Source: Fibrobacterota bacterium (lineage in GTDB: Bacteria > Fibrobacterota > Fibrobacteria > UBA11236). From it: a stretch of DNA of 52,733 bases. The stretch spans positions 1 through 52,733 of the forward strand of contig JAQBPN010000043.1 in NCBI GenBank assembly GCA_028287505.1, read 5' to 3'. Below, piece after piece: positions 1-13,344 of this stretch (within the stretch, counting starts at the first letter, position 1; every line of letters begins with the position of its first letter). A program made the position numbers and the translations under genes. The notes beneath the pieces were generated by a model. It did no database searches. It was not told the DNA's origin and saw only the letters and a program-made list of their open reading frames with translations.

Positions 1-14
1 AAGTAGAAATATTT

Positions 15-129
15 CGTCGGGCGTCGGGCGTCGGGCGTCGGGCGAGAAAACCGAAGAATGCTCTGAATAACTTCAGAGCGCGGTTTTCTCTTTTCTTCGC
101 GCCCGACGCCCGACGCCCGACGCCCGACG
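15..129. repeat. GTCGGGC-arm intergenic element, copy 1
   Basis: Four head-to-tail copies of CGTCGGG (15-42) face four copies of CCCGACG (102-129), so the arms are inverted repeats of each other. Between them sits a terminator-like hairpin. This is the cleanest copy of a family seen four times in this window; its centre contains CTCTGAATAA, which also occurs in the centre of copy 2. The gene to its left is outside the window, so I cannot tell whether this copy also lies between convergent genes. Confidence 0.85.
45..97. terminator. Hairpin terminator inside element copy 1
   Basis: Outer stem AGAAAACCG (45-53) pairs with CGGTTTTCT (81-89), and an inner stem CTCTGA (61-66) pairs with TCAGAG (73-78). 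A T-rich tract follows on the + strand and the A-run on the left gives a T-run on the - strand, so it could act in both directions. Confidence 0.6.
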
Positions 130-217
130 GAGCGATGCTACAATGCTTAGCTGTTTCTAGTCCCGCCATCGCTTCTCCCGCATTCTTCCCACTCCCCGCA
201 TTCCCCTCCGAGGCCTT

Positions 218-736
218 ATGAAAAGCCGTACCTTCATGATCATCAACCTTCTTGTCAGCGCGATCGCGGTGGCATTTCTTTTCTGGCTGCTCTATCTGCG
301 CAAGGGACAGGGTGAGCCTTCGGCCTTGTCGTTCCTGCCCGCGGTCAATGCCGCCTTGAATGCCACCACGACCGTTTTCCTGCTGCGCGGGTGGTTGGCC
401 ATCAAGGCGGGAAACCGGGTTCTCCATGCATTCTGCCAGAAGACGGCCTTCATCGTCTCCGCCGTGTTCCTGGTCTGCTACATCGTGTACCACAGCGTCC
501 ACGGCGACACCCACTTCCCGGGCCAGGGTCTCATCAAGCCGGTCTACTTTTCCATCCTCATCTCGCATATCGGACTTTCCATCGTGGCCTTGCCTATGAT
601 TCTCGCCACCTTCTTCTTCGCGCTGACCGGACGCTTTGCCACCCACCGGAAGCTGGCCCGGATCACCTTCCCGATCTGGCTTTACGTTTCCATAACCGGA
701 GTGGTGATTTTCGCCGTTTTGAAGGCGTATACCTGA
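218..736 (+). CDS. DUF420 family membrane protein (YozB/CtaM-like)
   Basis: A 172-residue protein with about five hydrophobic segments starting at the N-terminus. The spacing of histidines (YHSVHGD, about residues 91-97; SHIGLS; THRKLARITFPIWLYVSITGVVIF near the end) is typical of DUF420 proteins. Members of this family are commonly encoded beside heme-copper oxidase genes and are thought to assist oxidase assembly, but their biochemical role is not settled. It is the first gene of a + strand respiratory cluster and lies 137 bp before ctaA. The family call rests on sequence pattern and context; the function is inferred. Confidence 0.8.
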   Translation: MKSRTFMIINLLVSAIAVAFLFWLLYLRKGQGEPSALSFLPAVNAALNATTTVFLLRGWLAIKAGNRVLHAFCQKTAFIVSAVFLVCYIVYHSVHGDTHFPGQGLIKPVYFSILISHIGLSIVALPMILATFFFALTGRFATHRKLARITFPIWLYVSITGVVIFAVLKAYT

Positions 737-873
737 GGGCGCGGCGGCAGTTTCCGAAATTCGGGCAAGCCCACCGGGCCAGGACCGACTAGGGTTGGAG
801 CCCGGCCAAGCTCCATAGCCATCCCTTTCCGAATTTCATACGTTTTGCGTCCGATCATGAATCCGGCACCTGT

Positions 874-1890
874 ATGACTTCCGATTCGCGGCCCCGTTTC
901 CTGGCCTTCCTGCACGCATACGGGATCACCCTCTCCATCTGCACCTTTCTCCTGCTGTTCGCGGGGGGCATGGTCACCAGCACCAATTCCGGGTTGTCCG
1001 TGCCCGATTGGCCCACCACTTTCGGGCAAAACATGTTTCTTTTCCCGCCTTCCATGATGAAGGGGGGCATTTTCTACGAGCATGGCCACCGCCTTTTCGC
1101 TTCCCTGGTAGGTTTCCTCACGATCGGGAACTGCCTGGCTCTCTGGTTCCTGCAAAAACGGAAATGGTTGTCCTGGGCCGGAACCCTGGCCTTGGTTCTC
1201 GTGATCGTCCAAGGCGTTTTGGGCGGATTGACCGTCAAATACAAGCTCCCTATGCCGGTTTCCGCGGCCCATGCCTGCACGGCGGAACTCTTTTTCGGGC
1301 TTACCCTGCTGATGGCTTTTTCCACCTCCCGGGCCTGGACCGGCGCCAAGACGCCGCGATTCCGGTTGAGCCTCCCGGAGCAGGCGCTTTCCCTGGCCTT
1401 TTGCGTGGCAGTGTTTCTGCAAATCCTGGTGGGAGCGGTGATGCGCCATAGCTATGCGGGTTTATCGATTCCGACCTTTCCTCTGGCATACGGGCAGATT
1501 GTTCCGCCTTTTTGGAATTTTGGCATCGCGGTCCATTTCCTGCATACCCGGGTGGGGGCATCCGTGCTGGTTGTGCTGGGCGCGGCCTTGATACTTGCCG
1601 TCTTCATCTCCAAGCGCATGCCCGGGTCGGTCAAGGCCCTGGCCGGATTTCTGGCGGTTGCCCTGTTATTACAATGTTTTCTGGGAATGGTGACGATTTG
1701 GACGGGAAAAGCGCCTGTTCCGACCACCTTCCATCTCTCCGTGGGCGCCTTGGTTTTCGCCACCGGATTGCTACTCTTGTTGGCGATTTACCGGTTGCAA
1801 AAACCGGTTCCCGATCGAACGGAACCGAAGGGAAACGCCGTGAATCCTAATCCCCATTCCCTTCACCAGGATGGCGTGGCCCTGACATGA
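874..1890 (+). CDS. ctaA: Heme A synthase (COX15/CtaA)
   Basis: A 338-residue polytopic membrane protein that should oxidise heme O to heme A for the caa3 oxidase encoded downstream. It has the conserved N-terminal pattern VTSTNSGLSVPDWPTTFG (about residues 34-51) and the EHGHR motif (69-73) with heme-ligand histidines. About eight hydrophobic helices in two four-helix halves can be seen; the second half has HFLHTRVGA and a late TFHLSVGALVF. Length is normal for the family. The stop codon overlaps the ATG of ctaB (ATGA, 1887-1890), which indicates translational coupling. The 137-bp gap to the previous gene may hold a promoter, but I see no convincing one. Confidence 0.93.
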   Translation: MTSDSRPRFLAFLHAYGITLSICTFLLLFAGGMVTSTNSGLSVPDWPTTFGQNMFLFPPSMMKGGIFYEHGHRLFASLVGFLTIGNCLALWFLQKRKWLSWAGTLALVLVIVQGVLGGLTVKYKLPMPVSAAHACTAELFFGLTLLMAFSTSRAWTGAKTPRFRLSLPEQALSLAFCVAVFLQILVGAVMRHSYAGLSIPTFPLAYGQIVPPFWNFGIAVHFLHTRVGASVLVVLGAALILAVFISKRMPGSVKALAGFLAVALLLQCFLGMVTIWTGKAPVPTTFHLSVGALVFATGLLLLLAIYRLQKPVPDRTEPKGNAVNPNPHSLHQDGVALT

Positions 1891-2837
1891 AAGCCGTAGT
1901 GCCAGCGCCCATCCTCCCGGGCGGCAGCAAGGTATCCGGCGGCCCATCCGTGCCCCAGGTTCCGCCTCTGACCCAGGTCATCTCCTCCTTCTTCGAAATG
2001 ATGAAGCTGAAGATGGTTTTCCACATCCTCATCACTACTTATGTCGGCTACTACTTGGGCAGCAAGGTGGAAATGGCCTCGGCGCTCCTGTGGCATACCC
2101 TGTTGGGGACCGGCCTGCTCGCTATCGGTGCGTTCGCCTTGAACCAGGCCATCGAAAAGGACTATGACAAGCTGATGGAGCGCACCCGTCAGCGCCCCAT
2201 TCCCACCGAACGGGTGGGGAAGACCGCGGCCGTGGTGTTCGGGTGTCTGTGCTTCGCCGTCGGAACCGCCTATTTGTGGATTTACGTAAATCCCCTCACG
2301 TCCTTCCTTGGGGGCCTGACCCTGGTTTTATACGCGGCCGTCTACACCCCGATGAAACGCATGACCAGCCTCAACACCCTGGTGGGAGCCATTCCCGGCG
2401 CCCTGCCCCCGTTGATGGGATGGACCGCGGCCCAGAACTCGATTGGAATGGGAGGTATGATTCTCGCCTCCATCCTTTTCTTCTGGCAGTTGCCCCACTT
2501 TCTCGCCTTGGCCCTGATGTACAAGGACGATTACCGTCTGGGCGGCTTCAAAATGCTCAGCGTCACCGACCCTTCCGGAGAAGCCTGCTATCGCCATATC
2601 ATCGTGCAGACCCTGATCCTGGTGCTGGTATCCCTGTTTCCCTTCGTGTTCCGCCTGGCGGGACCGTGGTACCTTGCCATCGCCCTGATTGGCGGCGGCT
2701 ATTTTCTATTGGCCGCTATCTCCCTATCGCGCCGTCGCGACCGGCCCGCCGCGCGCGCCCTCTTCTTCACTTCGCTCGTCTATCTGCCCGTATTGCTGTT
2801 GGTGATGGCCTGGGACAAGGCCATCCTGTTCGTTTAG
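1887..2837 (+). CDS. ctaB: Protoheme IX farnesyltransferase (heme O synthase)
   Basis: A 316-residue UbiA-family prenyltransferase that attaches farnesyl to heme B to make heme O, the substrate of CtaA. The signature NxxxDxDxxMxRTxxRP is present (N86, D92, D94, M97, R99-T100, R103-P104), and a second Asp-rich loop occurs in YKDDYRLGGFKML. About nine membrane helices fill residues 40-316. The first 30 residues are Pro/Gly-rich and unlike the family core; an in-frame start further in is possible, but the ATGA overlap with ctaA favours this one. It is the last gene before a 444-bp gap. Confidence 0.93.
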   Translation: MKAVVPAPILPGGSKVSGGPSVPQVPPLTQVISSFFEMMKLKMVFHILITTYVGYYLGSKVEMASALLWHTLLGTGLLAIGAFALNQAIEKDYDKLMERTRQRPIPTERVGKTAAVVFGCLCFAVGTAYLWIYVNPLTSFLGGLTLVLYAAVYTPMKRMTSLNTLVGAIPGALPPLMGWTAAQNSIGMGGMILASILFFWQLPHFLALALMYKDDYRLGGFKMLSVTDPSGEACYRHIIVQTLILVLVSLFPFVFRLAGPWYLAIALIGGGYFLLAAISLSRRRDRPAARALFFTSLVYLPVLLLVMAWDKAILFV

Positions 2838-3281
2838 TCTCGTCGATCGAGGGGTCGATGTAAAGATATCCGGCACAGCGGCCCTGCCGCCAGGATTAGT
2901 GGAACCGGAATCGGGAACTAGTGTGGAGCCAGCCGCGCCCTGCCGGTTCGAGAGGCGCGCGCCGCCTACGTAGCGTCGATGCGACGTGAGGGCCCGGCCT
3001 TCCCCGACCATAAACGACTGTCGCTGCACCGGTTAGAAACCACTTTACGATTAGTTGCCACGCGCGCCGGAGCCTCTGTGACAACATTTCCCAATTCCAA
3101 CTTGTGCCAATAGCGGAACCCATGCTATCGTTTCGGCGGATGGACCGGAATTTTTCTTCATCATCACGATTGAATGGATTGAATTTCAAATTGAGCTTGT
3201 TTATCTTTTTCCGCCGTTGATGATGACATCGGACAAAAGCATTTTTCTTCTCGCTCAACTCCTGCAACGGAGAGCTACTTA
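2838..3281. other. Non-coding gap before the Alternative Complex III genes
   Basis: This is the longest gene-free stretch inside the respiratory cluster. It changes from GC-rich (2838-3060) to AT-rich (3100-3270), which suggests a promoter region for actA, but I found no hexamer pair close to consensus. A ribosome-binding site GGAGAG lies about 8 nt before the actA ATG at 3282. A GGTTCGA string near 2942 recalls a tRNA T-loop, but no cloverleaf can be built around it. Confidence 0.5.
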
Positions 3282-3910
3282 ATGGTATTCCCAAAGTGGA
3301 CCAACAAGATCCCGGCGATCGCCGCGGTATCCGCTTTCGTACTTCTAAACCTGGTTATCTTCGTCTTCTGGTATTGGTTCTCGCCAAAGCACCTGAACGT
3401 CGGATATCAGCCGGAACAACCGATCCACTACAGCCATAAGCTGCATGCGGGACAGCTTGGCATCGATTGCAGGTATTGCCATTTCAACGTGGAGCGCGGC
3501 CAGTTCGCCGGCGTGCCTCCCACCGAAGTGTGCATGAACTGCCATACGACCATCAAGACCACTTCTCCCGAGATCGTCAAGATCCGCGAGGCGTTCACCA
3601 CCGGCCGGCCCATTCCCTGGGTGCGGATCCACAAGCTCCCCGAGTTCGCCTACTTCAACCACAGCGCCCACGTGAACAAGGGCGTCAGCTGCGTGGTCTG
3701 CCATGGCCGCATCGATCAGATGGACGTGGTCCGCGAGGCGAAGCCCCTGAGCATGTCCTGGTGTCTGGATTGCCACCGCGACCCGGCCAAGAACATCCGC
3801 GACCGCAAGCTCGTGACCAATCTCGCCTGGCATCCCGATGGAGACCCGGTGGTGAACGGCCGCAAGTTCATGGAAAAGTATCACGTCAATACCAGAACGG
3901 ATTGCTCGAC

Positions 3911-3923
<13 letters not shown>
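3282..3923 (+). CDS. actA: Alternative Complex III pentaheme cytochrome c subunit ActA
   Basis: A 213-residue protein with one N-terminal membrane anchor (about residues 11-33) and a periplasmic domain carrying five CxxCH heme c sites at residues 63-67, 84-88, 137-141, 161-165 and 208-212. Five hemes and an uncleaved anchor are the normal ActA pattern. It passes electrons from the quinol-oxidising part of Alternative Complex III to ActE or to the oxidase. The last CxxCH is at the extreme C-terminus, and its codons overlap the actB start by 13 bp, so the pair is translationally coupled. GGAGAG upstream is a good ribosome-binding site. Confidence 0.96.
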
Positions 3924-7054
<3,131 letters not shown>

Positions 7055-7087
7055 GGCCAAGGCACCGGGTAAAAGGTAAGGACCTCT

Positions 7088-8502
<1,415 letters not shown>

Positions 8503-8505
8503 GAA

Positions 8506-9060
8506 ATGGAAAAGACCATCTCCGACGTCAAACCCAAAGTATTCGGCGTGCTGGCCCAATTCTCCAGCCCGAAGGACGTATACCACGCGGCTGAAAAAGT
8601 CCGCGACAAGGGCTATAAGAAGTGGGACGTGCATAGCCCGTTCCCCATCCACGGGATTGACGGGGCCATGGGCCTCGGTGATTCGCGCATGGGTTGGATC
8701 GCGCTTTTCTCGGCCATGGCCGGTTGCTTCGGCGGATTCGGACTCCAGTACTGGATCAACATGTTCGCCCAGCCCGTGGTCATCGGCGGCAAGCCCCTGA
8801 ATCCGTATCCCGCCTTCGTCCCCGTCTCTTTCGAACCGGGCATTCTGTTCACCGCTTTCGGCTGCCTGCTGGGCATGCTGGCCCTGAACGGATTGCCCCG
8901 CCTGTACCACGCCCTGTTCAAGAGCGCCAATTTCAAGAAATTTTCGGATGATGGGTTCTTCATCAGCATCGAGGCCCGGGATCCCCGTTTCAATTTGAAC
9001 GAAACGCGCAAGCTGCTGGAAGATATCGGCGGCCGCAATATCGAAGTCGTGGAGGATTGA
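8506..9060 (+). CDS. actD: Alternative Complex III membrane subunit ActD (DUF3341)
   Basis: A 184-residue protein with two central membrane helices (about residues 62-82 and 103-125) between soluble ends. The N-terminal pattern VFGVLAQFSSPKDVYHAAEKVRDKGYKKWDVHSPFPIHGID is diagnostic of DUF3341 proteins, which are the ActD subunit. The C-terminal segment FFISIEARDPRFNLNETRKLLEDIGG also fits. ActD packs against ActC and ActF and carries no cofactor. It starts 3 bp after actC and ends 4 bp before actE, consistent with one transcript. Confidence 0.94.
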   Translation: MEKTISDVKPKVFGVLAQFSSPKDVYHAAEKVRDKGYKKWDVHSPFPIHGIDGAMGLGDSRMGWIALFSAMAGCFGGFGLQYWINMFAQPVVIGGKPLNPYPAFVPVSFEPGILFTAFGCLLGMLALNGLPRLYHALFKSANFKKFSDDGFFISIEARDPRFNLNETRKLLEDIGGRNIEVVED

Positions 9061-9064
9061 ACCC

Positions 9065-9679
9065 TTGAAATCCCATAACACAACCGCATTGGCCCTCGCC
9101 GGCCTCTCCCTGGTCTCGGTACTTTTGGGTTGCCGCGGCCAGACTTCGGAAAAGACTCCTATCTGGATCAAGCACGGCATGGAATTCCAACCCAAGCTGC
9201 TGCCCTATGGACGCAACGAGATGTTCCCGGACGGCCGCAACATGCAGCATCCGCCCGAAGGCACCGTGGCCGTGGGTCTTTTGAAGGAAGACGATCTCTA
9301 CTACCGCGGGGGAGCGGATACGGCCCATTTCGGCGCCAACCCCATGAAAATCGACGCGATGCTGCTGGAGCGCGGCCAGGAACGCTTCCAAATCTATTGC
9401 ACGCCTTGCCACGGCCGCACCGGAGCCGGCAACGGCATGGTGATCGCCCACGGTTTTCCGGTCCCGCCTCCGAACTTCCAGGACGACCGCATCGTGGCCA
9501 TGCCCGACGGACAGGTGTTCCACACCATCACCTACGGCGTACGCAACATGCCTTCCTACGGCAAGCAGATTCCCGAAGAGGACCGTTGGGCCATCGTGGC
9601 CTACCTGCGGGCCCTGCAACGGAGCAATCACGCCACCATCAATGATGTTCCCGAGAGTGAACGGGCCAACCTGAAGTAG
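9065..9679 (+). CDS. actE: Alternative Complex III monoheme cytochrome c lipoprotein ActE
   Basis: A 204-residue lipoprotein: signal peptide with lipobox ending at Cys23 (LLGC), then a class I cytochrome c domain with CTPCH (112-116) and a methionine ligand at Met162 in RNMPSYG. It should take electrons from the ActA hemes and hand them to the oxidase or a soluble cytochrome. The start is TTG at 9065, 4 bp after actD; no better ATG exists before the signal peptide. Length and heme count are normal for ActE. Confidence 0.94.
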   Translation: MKSHNTTALALAGLSLVSVLLGCRGQTSEKTPIWIKHGMEFQPKLLPYGRNEMFPDGRNMQHPPEGTVAVGLLKEDDLYYRGGADTAHFGANPMKIDAMLLERGQERFQIYCTPCHGRTGAGNGMVIAHGFPVPPPNFQDDRIVAMPDGQVFHTITYGVRNMPSYGKQIPEEDRWAIVAYLRALQRSNHATINDVPESERANLK

Positions 9680-9691
9680 CAAGGATTAGGG

Positions 9692-10891
9692 ATGTCTAAG
9701 GATAATTACAGATTGAACGTAAAACTGGGGGGCGGGCCCATCTTCTTGGGAGCGGGAGTTCTCGGCGCCGTGCTGTGCGTCGTGAGCTACGTGCAAAACC
9801 CCAGGGATTTCTTCGCGTCCTACCTGACCGCGTTCGCCTTCTTTCTGGCGATCGCCCTGGGGTCCTTCTTCTTCGTGTTCGTGCAGCACTTGGCGCGCTC
9901 GGCCTGGAGCGTCACCGTCCGCCGGATTTCGGAAACCGTAGCCGCAAACCTTCCCTGGATGGCTTTGTTGTTCATTCCCATCGTAGTGGGAGCCCACTAT
10001 CTGCTTCCCTGGCTGGATCCCCACATGCGCGCCACCGACCGGCTGGTGCAGATGAAGGCCCCGTATCTCAATCAGACCTTCCTTTGGATCCGCGCCGCCG
10101 CCTACTTCATCATCTGGAGCGTCCTCAGCCTTTACTTCCTGAACACCTCCAGGAAGCAGGATGAATCCAAGGACCCGGCCCTCACCACCCAAATGGGCAA
10201 GGTAGCCGCCGCGGCCGCAATCCTGTTCACCCTGACGCAGACCTTCTGGGCCTTCGATTGGATCATGTCCCTGGACCCGCACTGGTTCTCCACCATGTTC
10301 GGCGTGTACTATTTCGCCGGCTCCGTGGTCGCCCAGTATTGCTTCCTCATCCTGATCAGCGCCGCCCTGCGCGGCAAGACCGGCCGGAAGGACATTTACC
10401 GCACCGATCATTTCCATGACGCCGGCAAACTGCTCTTCGGCCACAACGTCTTCTGGACCTACATCGGCTTCAGCCAGTTCTTCCTGATCTGGTACGCGAA
10501 CATTCCGGAAGAAACCCTTTTCTTCCTCCACCGTTCCGCGGGATCCTGGAAGGTCGTCAGCCTCATGCTCCCCTGGTGCCATTTCGCCATTCCGTTCCTG
10601 TATCTCATGTCCTGGCACGTGAAGCGGAACATCGTGGCCATCTGCATCGGGTGCGCCTGGCTGTTGACCATGTGCTACATCGACATATTCTGGCTCATCC
10701 AACCGAACTTCCACCACGAAGGCGTGCATTTCGGCCTGAGCGACATCGGTTCCATTCTGGCCGTGGGCGGCTTCTTCCTCTTCTTGTTCATCCGCCGCCT
10801 CAACAGCGCCAATCTGATTCCCGCCGGCGATCCGCGCCTGCCGGACTGTCTTACCTATGATAACGGGGTAATCACCAATGAGCAGCACTGA
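9692..10891 (+). CDS. actF: Alternative Complex III NrfD-like membrane subunit ActF
   Basis: A 399-residue membrane protein with about ten predicted helices, a paralogue of ActC. Characteristic segments include KAPYLNQTFLWIRAAAYF, FAFDWIMSLDPHWFSTMFGVYYFAG and PWCHFAIPFLYLMSWHVKRN, which match ActF rather than ActC. It stabilises the membrane domain and may form part of a proton path, although quinol binding is placed in ActC. Start codon ATG 9692 follows AAGGATTAGGG; the gene overlaps the next one by 14 bp. Confidence 0.94.
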   Translation: MSKDNYRLNVKLGGGPIFLGAGVLGAVLCVVSYVQNPRDFFASYLTAFAFFLAIALGSFFFVFVQHLARSAWSVTVRRISETVAANLPWMALLFIPIVVGAHYLLPWLDPHMRATDRLVQMKAPYLNQTFLWIRAAAYFIIWSVLSLYFLNTSRKQDESKDPALTTQMGKVAAAAAILFTLTQTFWAFDWIMSLDPHWFSTMFGVYYFAGSVVAQYCFLILISAALRGKTGRKDIYRTDHFHDAGKLLFGHNVFWTYIGFSQFFLIWYANIPEETLFFLHRSAGSWKVVSLMLPWCHFAIPFLYLMSWHVKRNIVAICIGCAWLLTMCYIDIFWLIQPNFHHEGVHFGLSDIGSILAVGGFFLFLFIRRLNSANLIPAGDPRLPDCLTYDNGVITNEQH

Positions 10892-11453
10892 TTCCCGCAC
10901 GGTGGATCCCGCCGTACCGCATCCGTCGGAAAACGGCGGCCACGAAATGTCCGATTTCAGCTGGACCACGGTCCTCTGGCTGATTCCCATCGCCGTCATC
11001 GGCCTGGTGGTGTTTTTCGGGATCAGCATCGCCTGGTTCAAGGGCGCCAAGGATCGCGAACTGGATGAGAAGCAATCCGTTTTCCAGACCTCGGAGCTGA
11101 ATGAGCTCCATGCCAAGGAAGGCGAAATCCTGACCTCCTATAAGTGGGTGGACAAGGATAAGGGCCGCGTGCAAATCCCCATCGATAAGGCCATGGAACT
11201 GATTGCCAAGGAACATCAGAATTCCCAAGGCCGGGAGTGGAAGCCCATCACGGATACCTATCTGGAGGGCGCGCCTTTCGCCGCCCTGGCCGCAAGCAAG
11301 GAAAAGGAAGGCCCGTCCTCGGGTATTTCCATCGACGAGGTCGAGGCGCCCAAAGCGAAAAAGGGAGCCAAACCGGCTCCCGCCGCCAAGGTCAAGGCTG
11401 CTCCCGCCGCGGAAGGCCAAAAGGCCGAGGAGAGGGTCAAGCAAACGAAATGA
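10878..11453 (+). CDS. Single-pass membrane protein between ACIII and SCO genes
   Basis: A 191-residue protein with one membrane helix (about residues 35-57), a middle region containing YKWVDKDKGRVQIPIDKAM, and a Lys/Ala/Pro-rich tail of about 60 residues that is probably disordered. I recall the 'WVDKDKGxVxIPIDxAM' pattern from small proteins encoded next to SCO and oxidase genes in other bacteria, so an assembly or accessory role with the respiratory complexes is likely; no activity can be assigned. It overlaps actF by 14 bp and the SCO start by 4 bp (ATGA). An inner ATG (MSDFSW, residue 24) is an alternative start. Confidence 0.75.
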   Translation: MSSTDSRTVDPAVPHPSENGGHEMSDFSWTTVLWLIPIAVIGLVVFFGISIAWFKGAKDRELDEKQSVFQTSELNELHAKEGEILTSYKWVDKDKGRVQIPIDKAMELIAKEHQNSQGREWKPITDTYLEGAPFAALAASKEKEGPSSGISIDEVEAPKAKKGAKPAPAAKVKAAPAAEGQKAEERVKQTK

Positions 11454-12349
11454 TCCTGTCCAACCCGTCTTTGCGTATCTCCCTGGCCATATTCGCCGCT
11501 TCGATCGCCTGGTTCCGCCAGGACGCGTCAGCTTTCGGCGGCAGCTATGACAGCCAGACGGAGACCGTCAAGGGAGCGGATGGACAGTCTCTTCCCGCCA
11601 ACCTGGTTGACGTGGGCATCGACGAACACCTCGGCGAGCCTGTTCCCATGGATGCAAAGTTCAAGGATGAGACCGGCAAGGAAGTGACGCTGGGAGATTA
11701 TTTCAAGTCCGGAAAGCCCGTGCTTGTGAACTTCGCCTATTTCAAATGCCCGATGCTTTGCAATCTTGTTTTGAGCGGGATGCTGGAAGGCATGAAAAAG
11801 CTGGATTGGACCCCCGGCAAGGAATATGAAGTCGTAACCATCAGCATCGATTCGCGGGAAGGCCCGGAGCTGGCGGCCGCCAAGAAACAGTCCCATATGG
11901 ATGCCCTGGGCAGACCGGACGCGGCCCCGGGATGGCATTTCCTCACGGGAAAAGATGCGGAAATCGAAAAGGTAGCCAAGGCAATCGGGTTCAAGTACCA
12001 GTACATCCGGGCCACCAACGAATTCGCCCACGCGGCTGCGGTGTACACCATTTCCCCTGCCGGGAAGATCTCACGGTATCTGTACGGCGTGGAGTTCAAG
12101 AAAAAGGATTTGCGCTTGGCCCTGTTGGACGCCTCGGAGGGCAAAGCGCTTTCGATAGGGGACAAGGTCGTGCTGTTTTGCTATCGCTACGACGCGAATG
12201 CCAAGGGATACGTGCTGTTCGCGCGCAATTTCATGAAGGGTTCCGGATACGTGGTTGTCGCGGGCTTGGCTTTGTTTATGTTCGCCATGTGGCGCAAGGA
12301 ATTCAAACGGCGGGGCGTCGCCCAAAGGCCTGTGGCCACGAGCACATAG
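11450..12349 (+). CDS. SCO1/SenC-type copper chaperone
   Basis: From ATG 11450 the protein has 299 residues. An N-terminal hydrophobic segment (about 8-28) leads into a thioredoxin-like SCO domain with CPMLC (C100, C104) and the third copper ligand His194 in EFAHAAAVYTISPAG. It should deliver copper to the CuA site of CoxB. After the domain there is a C-terminal membrane helix (about 266-282), so it may be anchored at both ends, which is unusual for short SCO proteins but common in this subgroup. The start overlaps the previous stop (ATGA), which is why I prefer it to longer readings that shadow the upstream gene. Confidence 0.92.
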   Translation: MILSNPSLRISLAIFAASIAWFRQDASAFGGSYDSQTETVKGADGQSLPANLVDVGIDEHLGEPVPMDAKFKDETGKEVTLGDYFKSGKPVLVNFAYFKCPMLCNLVLSGMLEGMKKLDWTPGKEYEVVTISIDSREGPELAAAKKQSHMDALGRPDAAPGWHFLTGKDAEIEKVAKAIGFKYQYIRATNEFAHAAAVYTISPAGKISRYLYGVEFKKKDLRLALLDASEGKALSIGDKVVLFCYRYDANAKGYVLFARNFMKGSGYVVVAGLALFMFAMWRKEFKRRGVAQRPVATST

Positions 12350-12381
12350 AATCTTTTAAATACCGGGTATAAGAGAAGAAT

Positions 12382-13320
12382 ATGGACAACAGCAAAACAT
12401 TCTGGCTCCCTGAAAAGGCCTCCACTTTCGTCGATATAGTGGATCCGGCCTTCGATCTGTTCCTCTGGATATCCATTTTCTTTTTCGGGCTCATCATCAT
12501 CCTGGTGACGGTGTTCACCGTTAAATACCTGCGTCGACGCCCCAACCAGCTGGCCACGGCCCAGATCACCCATAATCTGACCCTGGAACTGGGTTGGACC
12601 ATCATTCCGTTGATCATCGTCATGGGCCTGTTCTTCCTGGGCATGAAGGGCTTCCTGCACATGCGCGTCGCTCCCTCCGGCTATATGCAGGTCAACGTGA
12701 AGGCCCAGAAATGGAGCTGGAGTTTCGAATATCCTTCCGGCGCCGTGAATGATACCCTGGTCGTTCCCGTCAATACGCCTGTCAAGCTGGCCATGACCTC
12801 GCGGGACGTGTTGCACAGCTTCTACATCGCGGCATTCCGCACCAAGGCGGACGTAGTACCCAACCGTTGGCACGCCCTCTGGTTCCAGGCCACCCGCACG
12901 GGAATCTTCCCGGTGCAGTGCACCCAGTATTGCGGCACCAACCACTCTTACATGCTCACCGCCGTCAAGGTGGTGGAACCCGAAGCGTACCAGGAATGGC
13001 TCGCCACGGCATCCGATCCCGGCAAGGGCAAGACCCCGGCCGAATTCGGCGCCATCCTGTATCAGAAGCGCGGTTGCAACGCTTGCCATACCATCGATGG
13101 CAGCAAAGCCGTGGGGCCCTCCTGGAAGGGCATTTTCGGAAAGCAGGAAACCACCAACGTCGGAATGGTGAGCGTGGATGAGGCCTACCTCCACGAATCC
13201 ATGATGACGCCGACCGCCAAGGTAGTGACCGGCTTCCAGCCCGTAATGCCCACCTTCCAGGGCGTGCTTTCCGACCGGGAAGTCGCCGCTCTCGTAGAAT
13301 TCATCAAGACATTGAAGTGA
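12382..13320 (+). CDS. coxB: Cytochrome c oxidase subunit II with fused cytochrome c (caa3 type)
   Basis: A 312-residue protein: two N-terminal membrane helices (about 25-50 and 70-92), a cupredoxin domain with CuA ligands H145, C180, C184, H188 and M191, and a C-terminal cytochrome c domain with CNACH (232-236) and Met289 in PVMPTF. The fusion defines a caa3 oxidase, which can take electrons directly from ActE or a soluble cytochrome. The Glu usually found inside the CuA loop is Gln here (CTQYC); this residue binds through its backbone, so the site should work. No signal peptide is evident; the first helix serves. Confidence 0.96.
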   Translation: MDNSKTFWLPEKASTFVDIVDPAFDLFLWISIFFFGLIIILVTVFTVKYLRRRPNQLATAQITHNLTLELGWTIIPLIIVMGLFFLGMKGFLHMRVAPSGYMQVNVKAQKWSWSFEYPSGAVNDTLVVPVNTPVKLAMTSRDVLHSFYIAAFRTKADVVPNRWHALWFQATRTGIFPVQCTQYCGTNHSYMLTAVKVVEPEAYQEWLATASDPGKGKTPAEFGAILYQKRGCNACHTIDGSKAVGPSWKGIFGKQETTNVGMVSVDEAYLHESMMTPTAKVVTGFQPVMPTFQGVLSDREVAALVEFIKTLK

Positions 13321-13344
13321 CAGCTTAAAACTGGACGGATCAAC

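Noticed and set aside
15-129. CRISPR array
   Set aside because: The 7-bp units are directly tandem without spacers and are inverted around a hairpin; no cas gene is present.
2838-3060. tRNA or small RNA gene
   Set aside because: A GGTTCGA string recalls a T-loop, but no acceptor, D or anticodon stems can be formed around it.
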